From: Acidobacteriota bacterium
GTDB taxonomy: Bacteria > Acidobacteriota > Thermoanaerobaculia > UBA5066
Assembly (NCBI GenBank): GCA_008363385.1
Contig: RHKY01000039.1
Coordinates: forward strand, 1-64,000
Length of the DNA stretch: 64,000 nucleotides
Reading direction: 5' to 3'
Position 1 is the stretch's first letter. Every line of letters starts with the position of its first letter. The notes under the pieces are model-generated. The model ran no database searches. It was not told where the DNA came from and worked only from the letters and a program-made list of their open reading frames with translations. The position numbers and the translations under genes are program-made. Shown piece after piece: positions 42,030 to 50,697 of the stretch.

Positions 42030-44387
42030 ATGAGAAGAGGCGATCCGGGCACGAGCGCCTCGGAGCTCCGTCGGGCGACGATCGCCGGGCCGGATCCTGT
42101 TGCCGCCGGTCCTTCTCGTGGACAGAGAGATGGGCGCGCCCCGGTGCTTCTCGGAGCAACCCTGCTGCTCCTCGCTGCCAGCCTCGTCGCTCTGCCTCTC
42201 TCTGGAGCGGAGAGCGTCGCCTTCGAGCTGACCGTCGCCGAGCGAGCTCGACCTGCCGACGTCGCGGTGGGGATCACGCTCACGGAGAAGGAGGCCAGGG
42301 CCGCCCCGCAGGCCACGTCGCGAACGCTCTCGCCTGGGTCGGTGATCCGTGTGGAGGTGCCGGTGCCGGGCCCCGGCACCTGGGAGCTGGACCTCAGGGC
42401 AGAGGGCTTCCTTCGCGAGGTCCGCGCCTTCGCTTTCGGCGAGGGGGCGAGAGTCGAGGTGGGGCGCGTGCGGCTTCAGCCCAGCGGCTGGATCTCCGGA
42501 GAGGTCGCCGTCGGGACGGCTCAGCTTCCCGTCGACGCCCGGCTCACCGTCCGATACGCGCCGAGCCCTTCCGCTCGCGGGCCGGGCGAGCCCGAGACGG
42601 GATCGGCCGTCTGCCCGCTGGTCGGGTCCCGGTTCCGATGCGAGGTGCCGGCGGGAACGCTCGACTACTCGTTGAGGATCCCGGGGTTCGCCTCCCGCTA
42701 CTTCTGGGGGCAGGAGGTCCGGCACGCCGAGTCGAGAGCGCTTGGCGTGGTCTCGTTCCCTCCCGGGGCCTCGCTCGTCGGGTTCGTCGAGGCCGAAGGC
42801 GAGACACGGTTCGATCCGCGCAAGTGCCGGGTGACCCTCGAAGGCGTGAGCCCTCGAGGGGCGGAACACAGAGAGCCCCCCGCCTCGCGGACCGCCCCCG
42901 TCACGGGGCCGCGGGGGTTCTTCCAGCTCACCGGCCTCTCCCCGGGCCTCTACGACCTGACCGCCCTCCATCCCGGCCTGGCGACTGACCGGAGGCAGGT
43001 GGCGATCCGCTCCACCGCTGAAGCAACTCTCAGAGCGCCCCTGCGGATCGGCCCCCTCGCGACCCTGGAGGTCGTCGTCTCCCCGCGTCTGGACCCCCAC
43101 GGAGGCCGCTGGAAGGTGGTCGTCTCCACTCCCGTGGAGGGGACCGAGGTCGTCTCGATCCCCGGCGACGCCGACGAGCGAGGCGTCAGCCGGTTCGGCC
43201 TCAGGAGGGGGACCGCTCCCTTCGTCCTCGTCGAGACCTCCCAGGGCGAGAAGTGGGACCAGTCGCGGGTCGAGCTCGACCGTCCGTTCGTCCGGCATTC
43301 GCTCGAGCTGGCGCAGCATCCCGTCTCCGGGCGTGTGCGGCTCGGCGAGGCACCGCTCCGGGCTACGCTGTTCTTCTGCGGGAGGCACGGCGGCTCCTCG
43401 GTACGGATGGAATCCGACGAGGAAGGCGAGTTCGCGGGTCTGCTTCCTCGGCTCGGGAGGTGGGAGATCGAGGTCCACGCCGAGTCCCCGTCCGTGACGC
43501 GGACCGTGGAGAGGAGCCTGGATGCCGGTGGAGACGGGACGTCCCGCGTGGACCTCCAGCTCGAGGAAGGGCGACTCCACGGTACGGTCCGGAACGAGGA
43601 CGGGACCGTGCGGGAGAGGGTGCTCGTCCACCTGTCGCCTCTCGGCTCGAAGGACCGGGGGATCGCGGACCAGCCTGCCACGAACGGCACGTTCGACTTC
43701 GGGGGGCTCTCGACCGGCCGCTTCCGTCTCTGGGTGGAGACCGCGGACTCCGGAGGGGAGGAGGTCGTCGAGCTGACGGAAGAGCAGAGCAGCCGGGAGG
43801 TGGACCTCGTCGTCAGGAGGCGCGACAGGTTCCGGGGGAAGCTCGTCTCTCCTGGTGGCGCGGGCGTCCCTTTCGCCACCGTCCAGCCGATGCCCATCTC
43901 CGCGTCGGCGCGACCATTCCCGTCGAGGGTCACGACGGACGAGAACGGCGACTTCGACGTCCTGGTCCCGAAGGGGACTCCCGGCGGGCTCCTTCTGATC
44001 CTGGCGAACGGGTTCGCCCTCCGTGTCTTCGAGTTCCACGAGATCCCGAAGGAGCGGGTCCCGGTCTCCGTCGACGGCGTCGGGGGCGTTCTCCGGCTGC
44101 TGCCGCCGAGGACTTCGGACTGGGTCCCGGCCCTCCGGCATCGAGGGGCGGTGTTCCCGGTGGCGGGATTGGACCTTGCGCCCGGCGTGACCAAGTCGTT
44201 CGACGCGGACGGCCTCGTCGTCACCGTCCCCCTCGTGGAGCCGGGGGACTACACGCTCTGCCCGGGCAGCGAGAGCACGTACGTCGTTCTCAGGGCGGGA
44301 GGCCTGGCCCCCGGCTGCGTGACCGGGCTCGTCAGCGCTCGGGGCGACCTGACGCTCGACGGTCGCGCTCCTGCGCGCGAACCCTGA
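42030..44387 (+). CDS. Large secreted beta-domain protein, paralogue 3 of 3
   Basis: The 785-residue protein starts at ATG 42030 (MRRGDPGTSASE), with a signal segment at about residues 35-58 (VLLGATLLLLAASLVALPLS). It is closest to paralogue 1: shared blocks include RCEVPAGTLDYSLRIPGFAS (paralogue 1 has RCEVPAARLDYSLRLPGFAS), TGPRGFFQLTGLSPGLYDLT, LEEGRLHGTVRNEDG, and the ending RHRGAVFPVAGLDLAPG, GDYTLCPG. Like the others it seems to have several Ig-like/carboxypeptidase-regulatory modules and no catalytic motif. It closes the tandem array and converges with the secreted gene at 44.4 kb. Probably envelope or extracellular; role unknown. Confidence 0.8.
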   Translation: MRRGDPGTSASELRRATIAGPDPVAAGPSRGQRDGRAPVLLGATLLLLAASLVALPLSGAESVAFELTVAERARPADVAVGITLTEKEARAAPQATSRTLSPGSVIRVEVPVPGPGTWELDLRAEGFLREVRAFAFGEGARVEVGRVRLQPSGWISGEVAVGTAQLPVDARLTVRYAPSPSARGPGEPETGSAVCPLVGSRFRCEVPAGTLDYSLRIPGFASRYFWGQEVRHAESRALGVVSFPPGASLVGFVEAEGETRFDPRKCRVTLEGVSPRGAEHREPPASRTAPVTGPRGFFQLTGLSPGLYDLTALHPGLATDRRQVAIRSTAEATLRAPLRIGPLATLEVVVSPRLDPHGGRWKVVVSTPVEGTEVVSIPGDADERGVSRFGLRRGTAPFVLVETSQGEKWDQSRVELDRPFVRHSLELAQHPVSGRVRLGEAPLRATLFFCGRHGGSSVRMESDEEGEFAGLLPRLGRWEIEVHAESPSVTRTVERSLDAGGDGTSRVDLQLEEGRLHGTVRNEDGTVRERVLVHLSPLGSKDRGIADQPATNGTFDFGGLSTGRFRLWVETADSGGEEVVELTEEQSSREVDLVVRRRDRFRGKLVSPGGAGVPFATVQPMPISASARPFPSRVTTDENGDFDVLVPKGTPGGLLLILANGFALRVFEFHEIPKERVPVSVDGVGGVLRLLPPRTSDWVPALRHRGAVFPVAGLDLAPGVTKSFDADGLVVTVPLVEPGDYTLCPGSESTYVVLRAGGLAPGCVTGLVSARGDLTLDGRAPAREP

Positions 44388-44408
44388 CGTCGGGCCCCCG
44401 TCCGGCCC

Positions 44409-44885
44409 TCACCTCTTCCAGATCTCGAACGAGATGTCGATCTTCTTGGCCTTGCGGTAGCGGTAGGTCTTCATCCTCACGAACATCTTGTTCGTGTCGC
44501 CGTACTTGCCCTTGTCGAGCGTGGCCTCGCGGTCGTTCTCGGCCCAGGTCTCGCCGCCGGGGCCGGGGACCTTGACGACGTACTTGCACTTGTAGTCGTG
44601 GTCGTCGTCGCGGTTCGTGTACTCGAACTCGACGACCATCGTGCTCGTGTCGCCGTGGTCGCGGTCCCCCTTCTCGAGGTCGTCCTCGTCGGGCCAGTTC
44701 CGGATCCGGAACGAGTCGATCGAGACCGGGCCGACCTTGACGCCGACCTTGACGTCGCGGTCGCCCACGAAGGGGAAGCTCTTCTGGATCACCTTCCCCT
44801 TCTCGGCGGACGCGGGCGAGGGGGCGACGGCGAGGGCGAGGAGTGCGAGCACGGAGAAGGCGCGCAGCGCGAAGCGTCGGGTCAT
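44409..44885 (-). CDS. Small secreted protein, paralogue of the gene at 12.1 kb
   Basis: The 158-residue product starts at ATG 44885 behind GGAGGT and has a signal peptide (LRAFSVLALLALAVAPSPAS). The mature part aligns with the protein at 12091-12582 in its C-terminal half (VVEFEYTNRDDDHDYKCKY, then REATLDKGKYGD and a basic end). The centre is unusually acidic (NWPDEDDLEKGDRDHGD). No family recognised. It converges with large paralogue 3. Confidence 0.75.
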   Translation of the reverse strand: MTRRFALRAFSVLALLALAVAPSPASAEKGKVIQKSFPFVGDRDVKVGVKVGPVSIDSFRIRNWPDEDDLEKGDRDHGDTSTMVVEFEYTNRDDDHDYKCKYVVKVPGPGGETWAENDREATLDKGKYGDTNKMFVRMKTYRYRKAKKIDISFEIWKR

Positions 44886-44917
44886 CGGCGTTCCACCTCC
44901 ATCGGTCGGGGGAGAGA

Positions 44918-45841
44918 TTAGCGCCCGGACGCGGCGCCGCGCGAGAGCCTCTCGTAGAGCGTCAGGAGGGCCTGCGTTCCGTCCTCGGACTGGCCGAGCG
45001 CCTCGAGGGCGGAGAGGAGCTGGTGGGCGAGGGCGGCCCCGGGGAGCGGCACGCCGTTGCGTCGCGCGGTGGCCAGGACGATCGCCAGGTCCTTCTGCTG
45101 GTGCTTCACGGCGAAGGCCGGCGCGAAGTCGCGGTCGAGCATCTTCTTCCCGAGCACCTCGAGGGTCCACGACGAGGCGGCCCCGGCGGTGAGCGCGCCG
45201 TGGAGCGCCTCGAGGGGGAGGCCGGCCCGCTGGGCGAAGGCGATCCCCTCGGAGACGGCCATCACGGTCCCCGCGACGATCACCTGGTTCGTCGCCTTCC
45301 CGAGCTGCCCGGCGCCGGAGGGGCCGAGGTGCGTGACCCGGCGCCCCATCGCCTCGAGGACCGGGCGCGCCCTCTCGAGCGCCGCCGCCTCGCCGCCGAC
45401 GAAGAAGGTCAGCGTCCCCTCGACCGCCCCCTTCTGCCCGCCGGAGACCGGCGCGTCGAGGAAGAGGATCCCCTTCTCGGTGAGCTTCCGGGCCACGCCG
45501 CGCGCGGCCTCGGCGTCGATCGTGGAGCAGTCGACGACGACCGTGCCGGGCCGGGCCGCCTCGATCGTCCCGCCGGGGCCGAGGTGGACCGCCTCGACCT
45601 CGGGCGCGTCGGGGACGCAGGAGACGACGACGTCGGCCAGGGCGGCGGCCTCGGCGGCGGTGCGCGCGGCGGTGACGGGGGCGGGAGAGCCCGCGAGCTC
45701 GCGCGCGAGCGCCTCGGCCTTCGCGAACGAGCGCGAGGCCACGGCGAGCGGGAAGCCCTTGCGGGCGAGGTTTCGGGCCATCGGGGCGCCCATCGTCCCG
45801 AGGCCGACGAAGGCGGCGCGGAGGGGAGCGGTCTCGTTCAC
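44918..45841 (-). CDS. NAD(P)-dependent beta-hydroxyacid dehydrogenase (3-hydroxyisobutyrate dehydrogenase family)
   Basis: The 307-residue protein has the Rossmann signature AFVGLGTMGAPMARNLARKG, the substrate-binding DAPVSGGQKGAVEGTLTFFV, and the catalytic-lysine helix GAGQLGKATNQVIV (Lys in GKATNQ). This is the pattern of the 3-hydroxyisobutyrate/tartronate semialdehyde reductase/GLYR family. The GTG at 45841 starts just ahead of the Rossmann strand; the ribosome site is weak. Exact hydroxyacid is not determinable. Divergent from the membrane protein at 45959. Confidence 0.88.
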   Translation of the reverse strand: MNETAPLRAAFVGLGTMGAPMARNLARKGFPLAVASRSFAKAEALARELAGSPAPVTAARTAAEAAALADVVVSCVPDAPEVEAVHLGPGGTIEAARPGTVVVDCSTIDAEAARGVARKLTEKGILFLDAPVSGGQKGAVEGTLTFFVGGEAAALERARPVLEAMGRRVTHLGPSGAGQLGKATNQVIVAGTVMAVSEGIAFAQRAGLPLEALHGALTAGAASSWTLEVLGKKMLDRDFAPAFAVKHQQKDLAIVLATARRNGVPLPGAALAHQLLSALEALGQSEDGTQALLTLYERLSRGAASGR

Positions 45842-45958
45842 GAGGCGGAGTCTTCGCCCGGGAGCCGCGAGCGTCAACGGCGAGTCGACGCCGCCGAGCC
45901 GAGGTCGCGCGCGGTCTTCCCCGTTCCCCTCCGCCCGGAGTTTGGCTAACATGTTTCG

Positions 45959-46576
45959 GTGCTCTTCGACGAGCGCGCGGGAGGCGAGCGGAAGGGACCG
46001 GGCCCGCGGACCCGCGCGGTCCTCGCCCCCCTCGCCTTCGCCCTCGTCGCGCTCCTGTTCGTCCCCGTCGCCCGGCTCCTGCGCTACGCGGCGCTCGGCG
46101 GGGCCGAGCTGCCGGCGAGCGCGCTGCTCCTCGTCCCGGCGGCCGTCCTGGCGGCGTTCCTCCACGAGAAGCTCGTCCGCGGCCTCCTCTACGGTGCGTT
46201 CCGTCGCGTCCTGCCGGCCGGTTTCGGGGCGCCCCTCGTCGCCCTCGTCGGCGTCGCCGCGCCGCTCTCGGCCCGCCTCGTCCTCTTCCCGGTGCCGCGC
46301 GTCTCCCCCTGGGTCGTCGGCGTCCACGCGTTCCTCGTCGAGTACGCGCTCTCCCTGGCCCTCGCGTGGGTGGCGCTCGGGACGGCCTCGACGGTGCCGG
46401 GCGGCGCGGCCCTCTCCCTCGTCTGGGTCTTCCGGCTCCTCGTCGGCGTGACTTTCCACGGCGGCGCGGTGCCCGTCCTCGAGCTCCTCTCGGCGATCGG
46501 CGCCGCCTGGGCGGTCCTCGTCGTCCTGAGGGAGCCGCTCGCCCCGCACCGCGAGGCGATGGAGGAGTCTCAATGA
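45959..46576 (+). CDS. CPBP-like membrane protein, active site possibly incomplete
   Basis: The 205-residue, very hydrophobic protein has about six helices. FLHEKLVRGLLYGAF resembles the CPBP motif EExxxRGxLY, but the first Glu of the pair is replaced by His. A later FHGGAV could be the His motif. This suggests a relative of CPBP intramembrane proteases with an altered site. The start is GTG 45959. The TGA overlaps the ATG of the SprT-like gene (ATGA), so the two are translated together. Confidence 0.6.
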   Translation: MLFDERAGGERKGPGPRTRAVLAPLAFALVALLFVPVARLLRYAALGGAELPASALLLVPAAVLAAFLHEKLVRGLLYGAFRRVLPAGFGAPLVALVGVAAPLSARLVLFPVPRVSPWVVGVHAFLVEYALSLALAWVALGTASTVPGGAALSLVWVFRLLVGVTFHGGAVPVLELLSAIGAAWAVLVVLREPLAPHREAMEESQ

Positions 46577-47121
46577 GCGAACTCGCCCAGCTCGAGCTCT
46601 TCCCCGACGAGCCCCCCCCGCGCGAGGCGGTCCTGGCGGCGCAGAGGCGGCTCCAGGCCGTCTACGACGACCTGGCCGAGCGGTACCGCCTCCCCCCCGC
46701 TCGCGTCCTCGTCACGATGCGCCGCTCGACCGGAGGCGTCATCCAGTACGGCCCGCCCCACGTCATCCGGGTGTCGGGCCACATGTCGTTCGAGGACATG
46801 AGCGAGACGCTCCTCCACGAGACGGCCCACGCGATCTGCTACAAGCGGTTCGGGGCCAACGAGGGGCACTCGCAGCGGTTCTGGCGGATCGCCTGGGACC
46901 TCGGCGTCACGCGCCGGAGCGCCCCGGAGACGGACCGCCTGCAGGCCGTGAGGCTCGCCAACGCCCGGTACACCTACCGATGCGTCGGCTGCGCCTCGGA
47001 GTGGACGCGGCGCCGCCCCTTCGGCCGCGCGCGGCTGTGCGCCGCGTGCGAGGGGAAGGGGCGCCCGTCCCGCCTCATCCTGGTGAGGCGGCCGAAGCGC
47101 TCGGCGGCGCGACGGGGCTGA
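46573..47121 (+). CDS. SprT-like zinc metallopeptidase
   Basis: The 182-residue SprT-like protein has the zinc-protease motif LLHETAHAICYKRFG (HExxH) and, downstream, the third-ligand region EGHSQRFWRIAW. A C-terminal zinc ribbon (CVGC, then CAAC) follows. Strong GGAGGAG precedes the ATG at 46573. In eukaryotes the SprT/Spartan domain cleaves DNA-protein crosslinks; the bacterial role is unproven. Its 3' end overlaps the convergent M14 gene by 47 nt. Confidence 0.88.
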   Translation: MSELAQLELFPDEPPPREAVLAAQRRLQAVYDDLAERYRLPPARVLVTMRRSTGGVIQYGPPHVIRVSGHMSFEDMSETLLHETAHAICYKRFGANEGHSQRFWRIAWDLGVTRRSAPETDRLQAVRLANARYTYRCVGCASEWTRRRPFGRARLCAACEGKGRPSRLILVRRPKRSAARRG

Positions 47122-48906
47122 GGTCCTCCTCCGAGAGCGGCGCCTCCAGCCGGTAGACCGGCAGGAGCCCCTGCGTCTCGTCCCAGTACGGCGTCCTCGA
47201 GTAGAAGAAGCGGTGGCGCGCGCGGGCGTCGCCCGAGAAGGCCGGGTCCTTCATCCGCTCCTCCCACTCGGCGGCGACCTTCGGGTCCTTCTCGACCATC
47301 TCCCGGGCGAGCGGGTCGAGGACCCGCGGGTCGATCCACTCCTTCGACTCCAGGGCCGAGGAGAGCTCGCCCCAAGAGAAGAGCGAGTCGGGCCCCTCGG
47401 GCTCGAGGAGGTGCATCACGACCGGCGCCAGCTCGGTGTCGAGCGGGACGTAGAGCGTCCCCGCCGGGACGTCGCGCGTCTCGACGGCGCGGACGACCTT
47501 CGCCGTCACGCGGACGCGCCCCTGGTAGGTCGAGGAGGCGAGCTTGGCGTCGCTGGCCCGGTACGTCCCGACCGGGAGCTTCCGCGGCGCGGCGAGCTTG
47601 CGGTACCGGATGCCGTGCGCGACCAGCCGCTCCTCGACCGCCGGCCACCCCGGCGGGACGAGGTAGGCGGCGGGGCGGGGGACGGTCGTCTTCGCCTTGG
47701 CGTGCCGGAAGACGGGGAGCTTCACGGTGACCGGCTTCTTCGGGTCGTAGACGAGGCGCGGGCGGCCCGTGGCGAAGGAGGTCACCTGCGTCCACTCGAA
47801 CGCCCGGAAGTCGATCGTCTTCCCCCGGCTGGTGTCGGTCTCCCCCTCCAGGACGAACGGGGAGCCGGCGGGCGCCTTGCGGGCCTCCTCCCGGGCGGCC
47901 GCGCGGGCGGAGAGGAGAGCCTTCGGGTCGCGGGCGACGCGGGAGAGGAGGGCGTCGAGGAAGGCGCGGTTGGCCTTGACCCGCGCCTCGTACGGCTTCA
48001 TGGCGTGGTTCTCGACGAGGATCGCCGGGACCGACCGGAGGGGGAAGTAGCCGGTCCCGTACCTCGGCTCGGACGGCCCGAGGTCGATCCCCTTCCGGGG
48101 GTCCAGCCAGTCGACCCACTCGACGTACGGCGCCGTCAGGTACCCGGCCTCCTCGACGTCGAGGAGCGCCTTCGGGACGACCTTCTCCAGCCAGGCGGCG
48201 AGCGCGGGGGGCGTCGCGGGCTCGGCGCCGTAGGCGACGGTGAGGGTGGCCTGGATGTCGGACCCGGCTTCCAGGCGTCGACGAGGGCGAGGAGGGCCCG
48301 CGTCTCGGGGGCGTCGGCCTTCAGGAAGTCGCGGTTCAGGTCGAGGCCGCGGGCCGTCGTCCGGAAGCCCATCCCCTCGACGGGGCCGTCCTGGTTCGGG
48401 CGGTTGTAGGGCGAGACGCGCTCGTGCCCGTCCACGTTGTAAATCGGGACGACGAGGAGCGTCAGGGCGTCGAGGACCTCCTTGCGGTTCAGGAGCGCGA
48501 CGTCCCGGAGCAGCGACAGGCAGGCGTCCTTCCCGTCGATCTCGCCGGCGTGGATCCCGTTCAGGACCAGGACGACCGGCTTGCCGCTCTTCCACGCCTC
48601 GGCCGGCGTGAAGGCCTTCTCCTTCGAGACGACCACGACCGGCATCCGCCGCCCGGCGCCCGAGCGCCCGTAGAAGTCGAGCTTGAGGAACGGCGACGTC
48701 CTCTCCAGGCGGATCAGGAACTCGATCGTCTCGGCGTACGAGGCGGTCGAGCGGAAGCCGGTCAGCTCGGCCTTGGTCCAGTGGTCGGGCGGGATCGGCG
48801 TCTCCCCGGCGAGGGGCGGCGCGACGGACGCCGAGAGGAGGAGGAGGCCGAAGGCGAGGAGGGGGACGGCGAGGCCCCGGCGGGGCCCGGCGGGCGAGCA
48901 GGACAT
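47075..48906 (-). pseudogene. Exported M14 zinc carboxypeptidase, broken by a deletion/frameshift near 48264
   Basis: Starting at ATG 48906, the first 214 codons encode a signal peptide (LAVPLLAFGLLLLSASVAPP) and an M14 peptidase front: zinc ligands in NGIHAGEIDG (H119, E122), YNVDGHERVSPYNRPNQDG and GLDLNRDF. At LVDAWKPG (about 48264) the frame is lost. Another frame picks up as SDIQATLTVAYG and continues without stops through AILVENHAMKP (probable catalytic Glu) to 47075. Relatives have a segment like DLFVDxHVTDG here, so about a dozen codons including the third zinc His are missing. Either a real pseudogene or an assembly error. Confidence 0.75.
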
Positions 48907-48968
48907 GCCCTAGGTTAACGGGGACGGCCCGCGGCGCTGCTAAGCTGCCCCGAAACCGGAGGGACCCG

Positions 48969-49868
48969 ATGAAGCGCGCCTGCCTCCTGAGCGTGGCCCT
49001 GTTCGCGGCGCTCTACGCCGCCTACGCCTGGTGGCTCTGGCCGCGGGTCCCGATGCCGGGTCCGCCGATCCTCGCCTTCTTCGGCGCCGTCGGGACCGCG
49101 ATGCTCCTGTCGAGCCTCTTCGAGACGCGGCAGCTCGTGAGGGACCTCTCGGCCCTCTCGCGGGAGGAGGCGGGGGCGGCGATGGAGGAGGGGCGCGTCG
49201 AGGCGGCGAGCGGGCCGATCGTCCCGCTGGGCGAGCCCCTCGCCGCCCCGTTCACGGGCCGGCCCTGCGTGGCGTACGAGTACGAGGTCGAGAGCCGCGC
49301 GGCCTCGGGCGGCGAGAGCGCGCCGAAGCCGGCCACGGGCGTCGCCCTCACCCCGTCGGTCGTGAAGTCCCGCCGGGGAGACGTCGCCTTCCTCGGGTGG
49401 GCGCTCCTCGACGAGGTGCCGAAGAAGCGCGTGAAGGACGACGAGGGGGTGGCCCGCGCGCGGGCCTACCTCGAGGGCCTCGCCCCCGGGCAGGTGGAGA
49501 GGCTCGGGATCGGCAACGCACTCGGAACGCTCCAGGGGCTCCTCGCCGACGACGACGGCTGGATCCGGAAGGACTGGCGGACGACCGACGCGCCCTTCGA
49601 CCCGGCCGAGTGCCGCCTCCTCGAGAAGGCCGTCCCGGCCGGCGAGACGGTCACGGTCTTCGGCCGGTACGACAGCGCCAAGGGGGGGCTCGGCCCCGCG
49701 AGGACGGGCGGGGCCGCGGTGAACCGCCTGTTCCTCGGCGGGGGCGACGCGCTGAAGGCCAAGCTGCGCTCGGACGCCACGAAGAAGATCCTGACGACGC
49801 TCCTCTTCTTCGTGGCCTTCAACGGGATGGCCCTCGCGGTCGTCCTCCTGGCCTCCCGGCCCGGCTGA
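48969..49868 (+). CDS. GIDE-domain membrane protein
   Basis: The 299-residue protein has two N-terminal hydrophobic helices (ACLLSVALFAALYAAYAWWL, and PPILAFFGAVGTAMLLSSL) and a C-terminal helix (ILTTLLFFVAFNGMALAVVL). The central part, EAASGPIVPLGEPLAAPFTG with RPCVAYEYEV, resembles the GIDE domain of MULAN-type membrane proteins. It lacks the eukaryotic RING domain. GGAGGG precedes the ATG. Bacterial GIDE proteins have no assigned function. Gap of 62 nt from the divergent carboxypeptidase gene. Confidence 0.75.
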   Translation: MKRACLLSVALFAALYAAYAWWLWPRVPMPGPPILAFFGAVGTAMLLSSLFETRQLVRDLSALSREEAGAAMEEGRVEAASGPIVPLGEPLAAPFTGRPCVAYEYEVESRAASGGESAPKPATGVALTPSVVKSRRGDVAFLGWALLDEVPKKRVKDDEGVARARAYLEGLAPGQVERLGIGNALGTLQGLLADDDGWIRKDWRTTDAPFDPAECRLLEKAVPAGETVTVFGRYDSAKGGLGPARTGGAAVNRLFLGGGDALKAKLRSDATKKILTTLLFFVAFNGMALAVVLLASRPG

Positions 49869-49878
49869 AGGGGCCCCC

Positions 49879-50634
49879 TCAGGCGATGCGGACGACGCCC
49901 GTCAGGATCCTCCCGGCGCGCGCCCCGTCCCGGCGGTAGGACGGGAACCGGAGCGGGTCCGAGAGGGTGCAGAGCGAGGGCCTGAGGATCCGCTCGGCCC
50001 GGACGCCCCGCGAAAGGAGCGTCGCCTCGACGAGGAGCGCCACGTCGACGAGGCTCCGGTCCCCGCGTCCGGGGGCGACGGCGCCCTCGGGGAGCGCTCC
50101 TCCCTGCCCGCGGCGGAGCGCCTCGACCACCTCCGGCCCCACCTCGTAGGAGTCGCGCGAGATCGAGGGGCCGAAGAGGGCGAGGAGGCGGGACGGGTCG
50201 CCGCCCCGCGCCTCGAGGGCGTCGAGGACGGCGCCCGCGATCCCGGCCGCGGCGCCGCGCCACCCGGCGTGGACCGCGGCGATCCACCCGGAAGCCCCGT
50301 CGAGGAGGAGGAGCGGGACGCAGTCGGCCGTGGAGACGACGAGGAGCCGCCCCGTCTCCCGCGTGACGAGCGCGTCGCCGTCCCCCGCGAGGAGAACGCC
50401 GGAGGCGTCGGAGGGGCGGCCGTCGACGGGGAGGACCGTCGCGCCGTGCACCTGCCGGGCCCGGCAGACGACGGCCCCGGGCGCGCCGAGGAAGCCCGCG
50501 AGCCGCCGCCCGAGGACCCCCGCCGGGAGCTGGTCGAGCCGGTCGCCGCGGAGCGTGAAGCCGGCGGCGAAGCCAGCGGGAAGGCCCGCGAAGAGGGCGG
50601 CCTCGCCGGGAACGGCGTCGAGGGAGAGGTCCAC
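49879..50634 (-). CDS. pgeF: Purine nucleoside phosphorylase/peptidoglycan editing factor, PgeF (YfiH) family
   Basis: The 251-residue protein shows the family motifs ARQVHGATV, STADCVPLLLLDG, AVHAGWRGAAAG and CTLSDPLRFPSYRRDG. These supply the zinc-binding His/Cys site (QVHG, ADC, HAGWRG). YfiH/PgeF proteins remove misincorporated L-Ser from muropeptides in E. coli and act as nucleoside phosphorylases/deaminases (LACC1-like) in vitro. The GTG at 50634 is used. It converges with the GIDE gene. Confidence 0.92.
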   Translation of the reverse strand: MDLSLDAVPGEAALFAGLPAGFAAGFTLRGDRLDQLPAGVLGRRLAGFLGAPGAVVCRARQVHGATVLPVDGRPSDASGVLLAGDGDALVTRETGRLLVVSTADCVPLLLLDGASGWIAAVHAGWRGAAAGIAGAVLDALEARGGDPSRLLALFGPSISRDSYEVGPEVVEALRRGQGGALPEGAVAPGRGDRSLVDVALLVEATLLSRGVRAERILRPSLCTLSDPLRFPSYRRDGARAGRILTGVVRIA

Positions 50635-50697
50635 GCGCCGGATTCTAGGGAGCCCGCGCGCGGACGGGCGCGCCCGCGTTCCCGGCCCCCCGGACCG

